Under the pieces are notes generated by a model that saw only the letters and a list, made by a program, of their open reading frames with translations, made no database searches and had not been told where the DNA came from. Position numbers and translations under genes: made by a program. A stretch of DNA of 25,974 nt from a virus. The stretch covers positions 1 through 25,974 of the IMG/VR virus record IMGVR_UViG_3300037847_006495; one strand, given 5' to 3'. Below, in pieces: positions 1 to 7,679 of this stretch (positions within the stretch are counted from its first letter, which is position 1; each line of letters begins with the position of its first letter).

Positions 1-1
1 G

Positions 2-1555
2 ACTCTGGAAGAGTTTGTAGAACTCTTCCAGGGTTCCAATACATATTTTGGTGTTTCCAAGCCTACAGGTAAAAAAAATTCTAAGGGTAAGGCAGAATTC
101 AAACATTGGCTTGAACCTACATCAATGACAAAAAATCATTGGTTAGAACATTTAAAAGGAGAAGCTTATTATGGATCTGTCCCTATCAGAGATGATAATA
201 CATGCAATTGGGGGGTCATCGATGTTGATCGTTATAATATACGGCATCAAGACCTTGTTTCTATCATCAGAAAAAGAAGATACCCACTAGTACCTTATAG
301 ATCAAAGTCTAACGGGTTACATTTAATTTTACATATAGATGGTGTTGTTTCAGCATCAGATATGCGAAGAAAACTTATTCAAATCGCCTCTGATTTAGGT
401 ATTAACGATACCACTACCGATATTTTTCCTGCCCAAGATGAAGTTGATTTAACACCTGAGAACTGGGATGAAAAAAGAAAAGGAAATTTTGTCAACCTAC
501 CCTATCAAAAAGCTCACATGACAACACGAGTCGCAATGGATGATAATTGTAATTCAATAAAAATAGAAAACTTATATGATTTTGTAAGCAAATTTAGACT
601 CACACCCGCAGAATTTAAAAAATTAAAAATATTTCAAGATGATGAAACAAAAGATTATCCTCCTTGTGTGGTTAATTTTATGAAAAATAAGGTTGTAAAG
701 GGTGAGGGAAGAAATGATGCGATGTTTAATGTTGCAGTGTTAGCAAAAAAAATAAATCCAGATCCTGTTATGTACGAAGAGTGGACAAGAGAAATGATGA
801 CAAAAGTTTGCACAGAAAAATTACACCCAAAAGAATTACAAAATATATTTAAAGGTGTTGAAAATAAAGAATATGCATATAAATGTAAAACATCTATTGC
901 TAGAATGCATTGTGTTTCTAGTGAATGTATAAAAAGAAAATTTGGAATTGGTGCGAACGAGGCTTTACCTGAGGTAGGTAAATTACTCAAAGTCAATTCT
1001 TATCCTGAACCATACTGGATTTTACCAATACAGGGTAAATCTATTAGACTATCAACTAAACAATTATATCAACAACAATTATTAGGTGAACAACTTTTAA
1101 ATTACGATATCGTTTGGAGAGTTTTAAAACCATCTAAAAGAGATCCAGATCCTTACCGTGATTGGTTAGAAGAATTAATTACTAATAAACAGGATATGGA
1201 GGGATTTGATGCACATGAGGAAAGAGAAGATGTATTTAATTCTAGGATGTCTCAATTTTTAGAAGATACAGAAGATACAACTGAATTTGATCAAATAGAT
1301 TCTGGTAATATATGGATAGATAAAGTGGAAATGAGATTTAAATTAGAAACATTTAGAAAATTTATGAAAAAAATGGGGTATAATTGGTCTGAAAGAGATT
1401 GTACAAAATTTTTAGAACAAGGAGGAGCACAACCTAAAAAGAAATTTCAAAATATTGATACTCGTCATTGGGTAGTAAATTTACCAAAACAAACAGAGCA
1501 TAAAAATAAAAATGTCACGTTCACTAAAACAAAAGCTGCATGGGAAGACAATTAA
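2..1555 (+). CDS. AEP/TOTE-like primase (5' partial)
   Basis: The frame is open to the left window edge, so the gene begins upstream and the ATG at 125 is probably internal; 517 residues are visible. It resembles archaeo-eukaryotic primases of the TOTE/phage prim-pol kind. WGVIDVD carries the motif I aspartates (about visible residues 74 and 76), SNGLHLILH gives the motif II histidine (about 107), and TDIFPAQDE follows as the motif III region (about 140). A later GEGRNDAMFNVAV stretch and a C-x8-C-x4-C cluster before KRKFGIG resemble the helical/metal-binding part of such primases. The expected role is primer synthesis for phage replication. It overlaps the helicase by 44 bases, which fits a primase-helicase functional pair. 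Catalytic identity is inferred from motifs only. Confidence 0.8.
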   Translation, partial: TLEEFVELFQGSNTYFGVSKPTGKKNSKGKAEFKHWLEPTSMTKNHWLEHLKGEAYYGSVPIRDDNTCNWGVIDVDRYNIRHQDLVSIIRKRRYPLVPYRSKSNGLHLILHIDGVVSASDMRRKLIQIASDLGINDTTTDIFPAQDEVDLTPENWDEKRKGNFVNLPYQKAHMTTRVAMDDNCNSIKIENLYDFVSKFRLTPAEFKKLKIFQDDETKDYPPCVVNFMKNKVVKGEGRNDAMFNVAVLAKKINPDPVMYEEWTREMMTKVCTEKLHPKELQNIFKGVENKEYAYKCKTSIARMHCVSSECIKRKFGIGANEALPEVGKLLKVNSYPEPYWILPIQGKSIRLSTKQLYQQQLLGEQLLNYDIVWRVLKPSKRDPDPYRDWLEELITNKQDMEGFDAHEEREDVFNSRMSQFLEDTEDTTEFDQIDSGNIWIDKVEMRFKLETFRKFMKKMGYNWSERDCTKFLEQGGAQPKKKFQNIDTRHWVVNLPKQTEHKNKNVTFTKTKAAWEDN

Positions 1556-3128
1556 AATTTTTGGGCCTCCCGGAACAGGAAAAACTGAAAACTTATTGAA
1601 AAGAGTTCAAAGATTTTTAAAACAAGGATTTGAACCTGAAGATATTTGCTACATTTCTTTTACCAATAAAGCCGTAGATGAATGTGTAAGCAGGATAAGA
1701 AAAAAATTTTCAGATATTGATGAGGATCGTTTTAAATATTTTAGAACATTACATAGTTTAGCTAGACAACAGTTTGCTGAAATACCAGTTTTAGATCCTA
1801 AAGTAGATTTATTAAATTTTCATACTGAATACGGAACAATAAAAATTAATTTTAAAGAAAGTTGGGATGATCAAAAAGTATATAATAATTGGTCTTTGCA
1901 GTTGTATGATCGTGCAAGAAATATGAAGGTAGATCCAGTCTCTCTGTATAAAAAACAAACAAGAAAAGGTGTTAGATTACAGCAATTTAAATCTATTATT
2001 GCAGGATACGAAAATTTTAAAACTATGGAACTGGAAAACGGACAACGGACACCGGATCGATTAGATTTTACAGACATGGTACAAAAATTTATCTCTGATG
2101 GTGGGGGCCTTCCTATAAAAGTTTTGATGGTAGATGAAGCTCAAGATCTCACACCCTTACAATGGGATATGGTTGTAAAGTTAGCGAGAAATGTTTGGAG
2201 AGTTTATATTGCGGGAGATGATGATCAAGCCATATACGAGTGGAACGGGGCTGATGTAGAACATTTTCAAAATTTTCCTGGTAAAAATGTGGTTTTAAAA
2301 AAATCAGTAAGATTAAATAAACAAGTGCATTTTTTTTCTAAATGTCTGTTATTAGGAATGAAGAATAATAGAATAGAGAAGGAGTTTTATTCAAATCAAA
2401 AAGAGGGTGAAATATATTATTGGAATAATTTAAAGAAAGTGCCTTGGGAAATAGATGGTAGTTGGTTAGTTTTGGCCAGAATTAATGATGTAAAAAAAGA
2501 ATTACAACAGGAAGCAAAAGAAATGTCTTTATATTTTCAAGATGTAAAAGGTAATAAGTCTTTTGAAATAAATCAGTATCAGGCCATAGAATATTGGCAA
2601 AAAATATGTGAAGGAGGTTCTATCACTAGAGAAGAGGCCTGCATTATGTATGAATATTTACTTAACATTGATCACGGATATAGATCACAAGAAAGCAAAA
2701 AATGGAGTTTTGCCCATCCGAATCAAGTATTTAACTTTGACGAATTACATTTAAGAGGAGGTATGAGAGAGGAAAGAGGAAATTGGCTTGATATTTTCAA
2801 AAGAAAATTTAAAGATAGGGATAAGCAATATTTTAAAAAACTTATGAAGGAAAAGATAGATCTTACTCAACCGCCTAAAATAATAATTGATACAATACAT
2901 CAAGTTAAAGGAGGCGAAGCAGATAACGTTGTTTTATCAAGTAAATGTAATTTTCCATCTCATTTTGAAAAAAAGAATAGTAAAGAAAAAGCAAAAGAAC
3001 TTAGAGTTTGGTATACAGGAGCAACTCGATCAAAAGGAACTTTACATCTATTAGGAACATACCATCAATACAATTTTCCGTTAGGAAGATATTTTAAAAC
3101 TTACGAGGCAAATTATGGACGGACTTAA
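1512..3128 (+). CDS. UvrD/PcrA-like superfamily 1 DNA helicase
   Basis: The 538-residue protein has the ordered SF1 helicase motifs. These are Walker A GPPGTGKT (residues 18-25), motif Ia SFTNKAV, TLHSLA, Walker B VDEAQD (207-212), motif III IAGDDDQAIYEWNG, motif V TIHQVKGGEADNV and motif VI YTGATRSKG (about 501-509). In this family they drive ATP-dependent 3'-5' unwinding of DNA. The protein is shorter than UvrD (about 720 residues), with reduced 1B/2B insertions, as is common for phage versions. The start lies inside the primase 3' end, and the 3' end overlaps the next gene by 14 bases. It probably works at the phage fork with the primase and polymerase. Helicase assignment is firm; polarity is by family. 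Confidence 0.93.
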   Translation: MSRSLKQKLHGKTIKIFGPPGTGKTENLLKRVQRFLKQGFEPEDICYISFTNKAVDECVSRIRKKFSDIDEDRFKYFRTLHSLARQQFAEIPVLDPKVDLLNFHTEYGTIKINFKESWDDQKVYNNWSLQLYDRARNMKVDPVSLYKKQTRKGVRLQQFKSIIAGYENFKTMELENGQRTPDRLDFTDMVQKFISDGGGLPIKVLMVDEAQDLTPLQWDMVVKLARNVWRVYIAGDDDQAIYEWNGADVEHFQNFPGKNVVLKKSVRLNKQVHFFSKCLLLGMKNNRIEKEFYSNQKEGEIYYWNNLKKVPWEIDGSWLVLARINDVKKELQQEAKEMSLYFQDVKGNKSFEINQYQAIEYWQKICEGGSITREEACIMYEYLLNIDHGYRSQESKKWSFAHPNQVFNFDELHLRGGMREERGNWLDIFKRKFKDRDKQYFKKLMKEKIDLTQPPKIIIDTIHQVKGGEADNVVLSSKCNFPSHFEKKNSKEKAKELRVWYTGATRSKGTLHLLGTYHQYNFPLGRYFKTYEANYGRT

Positions 3129-3324
3129 AAAAGCTATAATAAATGCATTGGAAGACAGATATAATTCCCAAATTTCTGAGGCTGATGCAACTTTGAAGAT
3201 ATATTTAGAAAAATCAGTGGGCATAGGTGAACATCCACAACACATTGATGAGGTCGATAAACTAATAGAAAAAATAGCAACCGCAGAGGAAAAGTTAAAA
3301 ATTCTTCAAGAATTTAAATTATGA
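3115..3324 (+). CDS. small coiled-coil hypothetical protein
   Basis: A 69-residue acidic/basic helical protein. The C-terminal half (DEVDKLIEKIATAEEKLKIL) has heptad-like spacing, suggesting a short coiled coil. Its ATG lies within the last codons of the helicase gene (14-base overlap) and its stop overlaps the next start as ATGA, so it is embedded in the replication operon and probably translationally coupled. No enzyme motif, signal peptide or membrane segment is visible. A role as a small accessory or oligomerisation factor for the replication proteins is only a guess from position. Confidence 0.75.
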   Translation: MDGLKKAIINALEDRYNSQISEADATLKIYLEKSVGIGEHPQHIDEVDKLIEKIATAEEKLKILQEFKL

Positions 3325-3560
3325 CAAATAAAGATATATTTAATGATGCTTTTCCACAAGATAGGCAGGTGGGAGGATCTCATTATAAAAAATTTCGCAT
3401 TCAACCATATGAATTTATATCAAAAAACAATTTATCTTTTTTTCAGGGAAACGTAATAAAATATGTTTGCAGATATTTATTTAAAAACAAAATAGAAGAT
3501 TTAGAAAAAATAATTCATTATTGTGAATTAGAAATTAAAAAACTGAAAGATAAAAAATGA
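3321..3560 (+). CDS. DUF3310 family protein (T7 gp1.7-like)
   Basis: The 79-residue protein carries the DUF3310 signature almost completely: VGGSHYK, then IQPYEFI, then FFQGNVIKYVCRY and KIEDLEKIIHYCELEI. In coliphage T7 the related domain is in gp1.7, described as a nucleotide kinase acting on dTMP/dGMP, so a role in nucleotide metabolism during replication is plausible but not certain for this short form. Start and stop both use ATGA overlaps with the neighbours, placing it in the same translationally coupled replication operon. Length is typical of the stand-alone domain. Confidence 0.88.
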   Translation: MTNKDIFNDAFPQDRQVGGSHYKKFRIQPYEFISKNNLSFFQGNVIKYVCRYLFKNKIEDLEKIIHYCELEIKKLKDKK

Positions 3561-3676
3561 CTTTTTTCCACGGGTTAGGAATGTTTTTATTAGGATTAGT
3601 TTCAATTATTTTTGCATCAATAATAATTTATTTTATTTTTAATAAAGTTCTAAAAGATGAAGAAGAAAATAAATGA
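3557..3676 (+). CDS. 39-residue single-pass membrane protein
   Basis: A short frame joined to both neighbours by 4-base ATGA overlaps: its ATG overlaps the DUF3310 stop and its TGA overlaps the polymerase start. It encodes MTFFHGLGMF, then a strongly hydrophobic stretch (about residues 7-28, rich in L, I, V and F), then a charged tail FNKVLKDEEENK. That is one transmembrane helix with a short polar, probably cytoplasmic, tail. The exact coupling at both ends argues that it is translated. Function is unknown; recruiting replication proteins to the membrane or a small lysis-type role are both speculative. Confidence 0.7.
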   Translation: MTFFHGLGMFLLGLVSIIFASIIIYFIFNKVLKDEEENK

Positions 3677-5541
3677 CCCATCAATTAAATTTTATTTACA
3701 ATGACAGTGATTGGATTGCGCCAAGCGAATATCCAGACTTATCTCAAGCAAAAGAGATTGCTATAGATTTAGAAACAAAAGATCCTAACATAAAAACTAA
3801 AGGTGCAGGTTGGGCAACTTTTGATGGTGCTATTGTGGGTTTTGCTGTAGCTGCCTTTGATCAACAATGGTATTTTCCAATTCAGCATGATGCAGGTGGT
3901 AATATGGATTTAGGTATTACAACCGCATGGATGCAGGATGTTTTGAAAACTCCTGCAACAAAAGTTTTTCACAATGCAAGTTATGATGTTGGTTGGTTAT
4001 TAGTTAATGGCTTTGAAATAAATGGCCCAATAGTAGATACGATGGTTGCGGCCGCAATCGTTAACGAAAATAGATTTAGTTTTAGTTTAAATGCTTGCGC
4101 AAAAGACTATTTAGGTGAAATTAAAAATGAAACGTTTCTGAATGAAAAAGCTAAAGAATGGGGAATTGATCCCAAAGCAGACCTTTGGAGACTGCCTGCG
4201 GGCTACGTAGGCTTCTATGCTGAGCAAGATGCGGGCCTAACCCTACGTCTTTGGAAATATTTTAAAAGTGAAATAACTAAACAAAGTTTAAACGATGTTT
4301 GGGAAATGGAGATGGAGCTGTTGCCGATACTAATTGACATGAGAAGAAGAGGAATAAGAATTGATGAAGAAAAAGCTCAATTGTTAAAAAAAGAATTTAA
4401 AACAAAAGAAAATATTTTATTAAAAAAAATTAAAGATGAAACTACTATCAGGGTAGATATTTGGGCCGCAAGGAGTGTAGCTCAAGTATTTGATAGATTA
4501 GGTGTTGAATACCCACGGACACCGAAAACCGGAGAACCAAGTTTTACACAAAATTGGTTAGTAAATTGTAGTAACCCGATAGCGCAACTAATAAGAGAAG
4601 CAAGAGAAATAAATAAATTCCATTCAACATTTATAGACTCAATTCAACGTTATGTTCATAAAGGTAGAATACATTCAGAAATAAATCAACTAAGATCTGA
4701 TCAAGGTGGAACTGTTTCAGGGAGATTATCCTATTCAAATCCAAATCTTCAACAAATTCCCGCTCGTAATAAAGAGTTTGGAGATAAGATAAGAAGTTTA
4801 TTTTTACCCGAAGAGGGTAGACAGTGGGGTAGTTTCGATTACTCTCAACAAGAGCCTCGTTTAGTTGCTCATTACGCGGCCTCCGTAAACGAAAAATTTA
4901 CAGGTGCAGATGATTTTATTAAATCCTACCAAAATGAAGAGGCTGATTTTCATCAACTAGTGGCTGATATGGCGGGTATATCAAGAACACAAGCTAAAAC
5001 AATTAATTTAGGATTATTTTATGGCATGGGTAAAGCAAAATTATCAAAAGAATTAGGGATAGATAAAGAGAGTGCTGAAAGATTATTAATTAAATATAAC
5101 GATAGAGTACCATTTGTTAAAAAATTAGCTAATGAGGTTACTAATAGTGCATCAAAATACGGCTTTATTCGCACAATAAGGGGTCGTAAATGCCGATTTG
5201 ACATGTGGGAGCCATCTACCTTCGGAATGAACAAAGCTATGCAATATGAGGAGGCTAAGGCTATTTATGGAAATAACATAAGAAGAGCTTTCACTTACAA
5301 AGCTTTAAATAGATTGATACAGGGATCCGCGGCTGACCAAACAAAACAAGCAATGATAGACTGTCACAAAGCGGGGCAACTACCTATTTTACAAATTCAT
5401 GATGAATTATGTTTTTCAGTTGGATCTGATAATGATATTAAAATAGTCAAAGAAAAAATGGAAAACGCAATTGAAAATCTTAAGGTGCCTTTTACAGTTG
5501 ATGTAGCAACTGGGAAAAGTTGGGGCGAAGCCAAGGAATGA
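3673..5541 (+). CDS. DNA polymerase I (family A) with 3'-5' exonuclease, Leu762 type
   Basis: The 622-residue replicative polymerase has an intact DEDDy proofreading domain: IDLET (D32, E34), HNASYD (N101, D105) and YAEQD (Y182, D186). The polymerase motifs follow: motif A DYSQQEPR (catalytic D389), motif B from KTINLGLFYG (residues 442-451), and motif C IHDEL (catalytic D577, E578). The position equivalent to E. coli Phe762 is Leu446 (codon 5008-5010), the variant reported as common in marine virioplankton. There is no N-terminal 5'-3' exonuclease, as expected for a phage polymerase. It closes the operon, coupled to the 39-residue membrane protein by ATGA. Confidence 0.97.
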   Translation: MTHQLNFIYNDSDWIAPSEYPDLSQAKEIAIDLETKDPNIKTKGAGWATFDGAIVGFAVAAFDQQWYFPIQHDAGGNMDLGITTAWMQDVLKTPATKVFHNASYDVGWLLVNGFEINGPIVDTMVAAAIVNENRFSFSLNACAKDYLGEIKNETFLNEKAKEWGIDPKADLWRLPAGYVGFYAEQDAGLTLRLWKYFKSEITKQSLNDVWEMEMELLPILIDMRRRGIRIDEEKAQLLKKEFKTKENILLKKIKDETTIRVDIWAARSVAQVFDRLGVEYPRTPKTGEPSFTQNWLVNCSNPIAQLIREAREINKFHSTFIDSIQRYVHKGRIHSEINQLRSDQGGTVSGRLSYSNPNLQQIPARNKEFGDKIRSLFLPEEGRQWGSFDYSQQEPRLVAHYAASVNEKFTGADDFIKSYQNEEADFHQLVADMAGISRTQAKTINLGLFYGMGKAKLSKELGIDKESAERLLIKYNDRVPFVKKLANEVTNSASKYGFIRTIRGRKCRFDMWEPSTFGMNKAMQYEEAKAIYGNNIRRAFTYKALNRLIQGSAADQTKQAMIDCHKAGQLPILQIHDELCFSVGSDNDIKIVKEKMENAIENLKVPFTVDVATGKSWGEAKE

Positions 5542-5661
5542 TTAATCATCTTTTTCATCATCTTTGCTCTCCTCTTTTTCTTTAAACTCTTTTTCCTCCA
5601 GTTCTTTTTTTAATTCTTTTAATTCTTTATAATAGTTCGGGTGCTTCCATTCAAAAGTCAT
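5542..5661 (-). CDS. small charged hypothetical protein
   Basis: A 39-residue minus-strand frame whose stop directly abuts the polymerase stop, so the two genes converge with no gap. The product starts MTFEWKHPNYYKELKEL and continues as a very Lys/Glu-rich helix ending in an acidic tail. An AAGGAAAAG Shine-Dalgarno-like stretch sits just upstream of the ATG. With such low complexity the coding call is moderate. No function is recognisable. Confidence 0.5.
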   Translation of the reverse strand: MTFEWKHPNYYKELKELKKELEEKEFKEKEESKDDEKDD

Positions 5662-5703
5662 ATCTTTTCCTTGTTTAATTTTGTGAACATGATCCGACAG
5701 TTA

Positions 5704-6354
5704 TTATTTATTTAATCTCTTTAACTTAGTTTTATATTTCTTCAAATAAGTTAAAGTTGTTTTACTTTTTCGTTCCCACTTTTTTATCAAAGCTTCTAAA
5801 TGTTTTATCTTCGCAAGCTTTTTATCTTCAGGTGTAAGAACAATAACCTTTTTTTTCAAAGCGCCATTAAGCCAACCTTTGAATTGTACATATTTAATCA
5901 TGTCCAATTCAAGTTCAGCTTGTTGATAACAATGATGTTTCATCTTGGGCCTAAGCCAACTGTGAACCATGTGAGATACATCATGGATTAATCTTCTCCA
6001 TCCATTGTGTAATGTAGAAGGATTTCCTGAAAGACATATCCAACATTTTCTAGTCCATGTTTCGTAAGATTTTTTTCCATAAGGTCGTCTTTCTCTTACG
6101 TACATTTTTTTACTTACCCAAGTAAGATTATTTGCAATCCCAAAACCTTTAATTTTTGGAACTTGTTTTTTTCCAAACTTTCTAACTAAAAGTCTGTAAG
6201 CTCTTTGGGCTTCAACTTTAGTTATGTAAGGAAGATCTTTTGGTAACGTAGAATTACAATCCTGATATTTTTTTATGGTATTGTATTTGACATCTAACGT
6301 AGCCATCATTGAGTCTAACTTTGTTAAAGTTTGACTTATGGTTTTTTCACTCAT
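5704..6354 (-). CDS. hypothetical protein with HDVSHMVH motif (possible metal-binding protein)
   Basis: A 216-residue basic protein led by AGGAGTAACT-ATG. Its centre (about residues 96-150) has WTRKCWICLSG, then GWRRLIHDVSHMVH, then KHHCYQQAELE. The H-D-V-S-H arrangement with a further His three residues on and downstream Glu resembles zinc-site geometry in some metallohydrolases, but the usual HExxH Glu is replaced by Asp, so protease activity is conjecture. The last 50 residues are a Lys-rich helical tail. An extended -10 promoter at 6437-6445 lies about 85 bases upstream. I recognise no named family. Confidence 0.8.
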   Translation of the reverse strand: MSEKTISQTLTKLDSMMATLDVKYNTIKKYQDCNSTLPKDLPYITKVEAQRAYRLLVRKFGKKQVPKIKGFGIANNLTWVSKKMYVRERRPYGKKSYETWTRKCWICLSGNPSTLHNGWRRLIHDVSHMVHSWLRPKMKHHCYQQAELELDMIKYVQFKGWLNGALKKKVIVLTPEDKKLAKIKHLEALIKKWERKSKTTLTYLKKYKTKLKRLNK

Positions 6355-6618
6355 AGTTACTCCTGTTGTTAAGCCGGATCATATTCACGATATTTAATAG
6401 CTAATAAAAAATTTATAAAAAAACTTTTTATCTCCTATTATAGCATTTTTGATTTTTCACTTTTTTGCGAAAAAAAAAATTTATTGAATTCTAGAGCGAT
6501 GAAATTTTAGGGTGTTTCATTTTTGGTGCGACAATTCGCAGCTTTCTGGGATTTGATGGGTTTTTGTTTTTTTGGGCAGACAAGTCCCCTGTGAAATAAA
6601 TTGAAATAATTTGCTAGA
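6355..6618. other. AT-rich intergenic region
   Basis: Between two minus-strand genes. It contains the extended -10 element (6437-6445), long A and T runs, and in plus orientation GGTGCGACA (6525-6533) followed by TGGGATTTGAT (6547-6557). These words resemble the boxes found at 14341-14388 and 16070-16103. No open frame of convincing quality was seen. Confidence 0.5.
6437..6445 (-). promoter_or_regulatory. extended -10 promoter element
   Basis: On the minus strand this reads TGCTATAAT: a perfect TATAAT preceded by the extended -10 TGn, inside a very AT-rich stretch. No good -35 is seen, which is usual for extended -10 promoters. It points at the 216-residue minus gene starting at 6354. Confidence 0.5.
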
Positions 6619-6807
6619 CTAGCTAGCTATGTCTAAAAGATCTTTTTTTGCATCTTCAACGCTTTGATCGTTGATTTTTTTTCTAAGATCTTTAATTTTG
6701 ATGTCTATCCATTTCATATCAGTTGTTACTCGGCCCTGTTGCAACGCTTGGTTTGCCCATTTTGACTCCAACTGTAGTTTTTCCGACACCAGTTTTTGTA
6801 ATGACAT
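6619..6807 (-). CDS. small hypothetical helical protein
   Basis: A 62-residue protein with a strong AGGAGG Shine-Dalgarno about ten bases before the ATG. It reads as helical (WANQALQQGRVTTDMKWIDI followed by a Lys/Asp-rich helix). Its first 89 bases overlap the 3' end of the next gene upstream in another frame, an unusually long overlap. The strong ribosome site favours real translation. No function is recognised. Confidence 0.65.
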   Translation of the reverse strand: MSLQKLVSEKLQLESKWANQALQQGRVTTDMKWIDIKIKDLRKKINDQSVEDAKKDLLDIAS

Positions 6808-6997
6808 TCCTGTCTACCTCCTCGAAAGTTATATAAAGACGGTTCGGATCAACAAATCCACCACCTTCTTTTTCAGTTACGTCTCCTGACTCAACTTTCG
6901 TGGCAAATAAGTCAAGAGCCTCCGTATCATTCTTAGCCTCAAGCATCTCATCAACCAATATCTCTTTATATTTTGCTTGGACGCGATACAGTTTCAT
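6719..6997 (-). CDS. small hypothetical protein
   Basis: A 92-residue protein starting MKLYRVQAKYKEI, with a plausible alpha/beta N-terminal part (to about residue 62, LYITFEEVDR) and a Gly/Thr/Lys-rich, probably disordered tail. Its Shine-Dalgarno is weak. The 3' 89 bases overlap the 62-residue gene. The N-terminal composition is protein-like, so it is likely real; the tail could be constrained mostly by the overlapping frame. Function unknown. Confidence 0.65.
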   Translation of the reverse strand: MKLYRVQAKYKEILVDEMLEAKNDTEALDLFATKVESGDVTEKEGGGFVDPNRLYITFEEVDRNVITKTGVGKTTVGVKMGKPSVATGPSNN

Positions 6998-7032
6998 GTA
7001 TTATTATATATCAAATTGTGACTAGATTGCAA

Positions 7033-7287
7033 CTATGCGCCTACTTTGGGTTTTTTCTTGGGAACTATTAGATCTTCAAAAACATTTATCTGTCTACACT
7101 CAAATTTTACGGCAATTTTTTCAATATTTACTTTTCTATCCTCCATCTCAAATACACTCATATACGCTAATTTATAGCCCATTAATGAGCATTCTTTATG
7201 AGATTGAAACTCAAGCGATGGAATTCTTCCATTATCACATGATTGAGAAAGAATAGAACAAACATATAAAACCAAAACAAATTTCAT
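7033..7287 (-). CDS. small secreted/periplasmic cysteine-containing protein
   Basis: An 84-residue protein that begins MKFVLVLYVCSILSQSC, a short basic start and hydrophobic run that looks like a signal sequence. Three further cysteines follow (C17, C33, C63), suggesting disulfides outside the cytoplasm. AGGA lies before the ATG. Similar short MKFVLVLY proteins are, as I recall, common in marine phage contigs, with no assigned role. A cell-envelope role is inferred from the signal sequence only. Confidence 0.72.
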   Translation of the reverse strand: MKFVLVLYVCSILSQSCDNGRIPSLEFQSHKECSLMGYKLAYMSVFEMEDRKVNIEKIAVKFECRQINVFEDLIVPKKKPKVGA

Positions 7288-7375
7288 AAAATTCCTATAT
7301 TATCCTATAATATTTTTTTGTTGCATATCCCATTAAAATGTTTATATTAAAAAATAAAATTACTTAGAGGTTACC
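7288..7375. promoter_or_regulatory. divergent promoter region
   Basis: This short gap separates the minus gene cluster (start 7287) from the plus regulatory genes. Plus strand: TATAAT at 7306-7311. Minus strand: TGGGATATGC at 7323-7332, a variant of the TGGGATATRAT box found upstream of other minus genes. Paired CCTATATTAT/CCTATAATAT words sit in the middle. Divergent transcription is inferred from gene orientation. Confidence 0.4.
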
Positions 7376-7441
7376 ATGGAAAAGATGAAAAAGATATATG
7401 TCAAAATTAACAGCAAAGGAGGTTATGAGTATAAAATCTAA
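7376..7441 (+). CDS. possible 21-residue leader peptide
   Basis: ATG preceded by a well-placed GAGG (TTAGAGGTTACC-ATG) opens a 21-codon frame, MEKMKKIYVKINSKGGYEYKI. It overlaps the start of the 93-residue gene, whose own ribosome sites are weak or badly spaced. This could be a coupled leader peptide, or simply a strong site near a start. Coding status is uncertain. Confidence 0.35.
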   Translation: MEKMKKIYVKINSKGGYEYKI

Positions 7442-7679
7442 ATCTCATGCTTTTAATAGTTGGGTTAAAGAAATGGACGAGGTGCTTTCTGAAACTCAAA
7501 GTTTAACAGTTGATGGTCAGCCAATGGAGGCTTCCGACTATCATTTTAAAGATCAAATAAAAAAACTTGCAAAAGTTCCGCTAGTCCTTGATGGTCAAGC
7601 TGTCTATCCATTAAACGATTGGACAGCATCTGATTTAGTCCATAGTGAAATTGATGCAAAAAACACGAGTGAGGTATAA
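7398..7679 (+). CDS. hypothetical protein upstream of ParB-like gene
   Basis: A 93-residue polar protein with a C-terminal part containing VPLVLDGQAVYPLNDW. No known domain is recognised. The start is ambiguous: ATG 7398 has only an A-rich leader, while ATG 7425 (codon 10) follows GGAGG by two bases, too close for normal use. Translation may depend on the short frame at 7376-7441. It overlaps the ParB-like gene by one base (TAATG), so the two are probably cotranslated. Confidence 0.72.
   Translation: MSKLTAKEVMSIKSKSHAFNSWVKEMDEVLSETQSLTVDGQPMEASDYHFKDQIKKLAKVPLVLDGQAVYPLNDWTASDLVHSEIDAKNTSEV

Noticed and set aside
655-996. 113-residue minus frame inside the primase gene
   Set aside because: Shadow of the primase frame: hydrophobic composition, no ribosome site, no operon context.
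5800-5991. Plus-strand frame inside the 216-residue minus gene
   Set aside because: Antisense shadow; Phe/Leu/Ile-rich translation of a Lys-rich gene.
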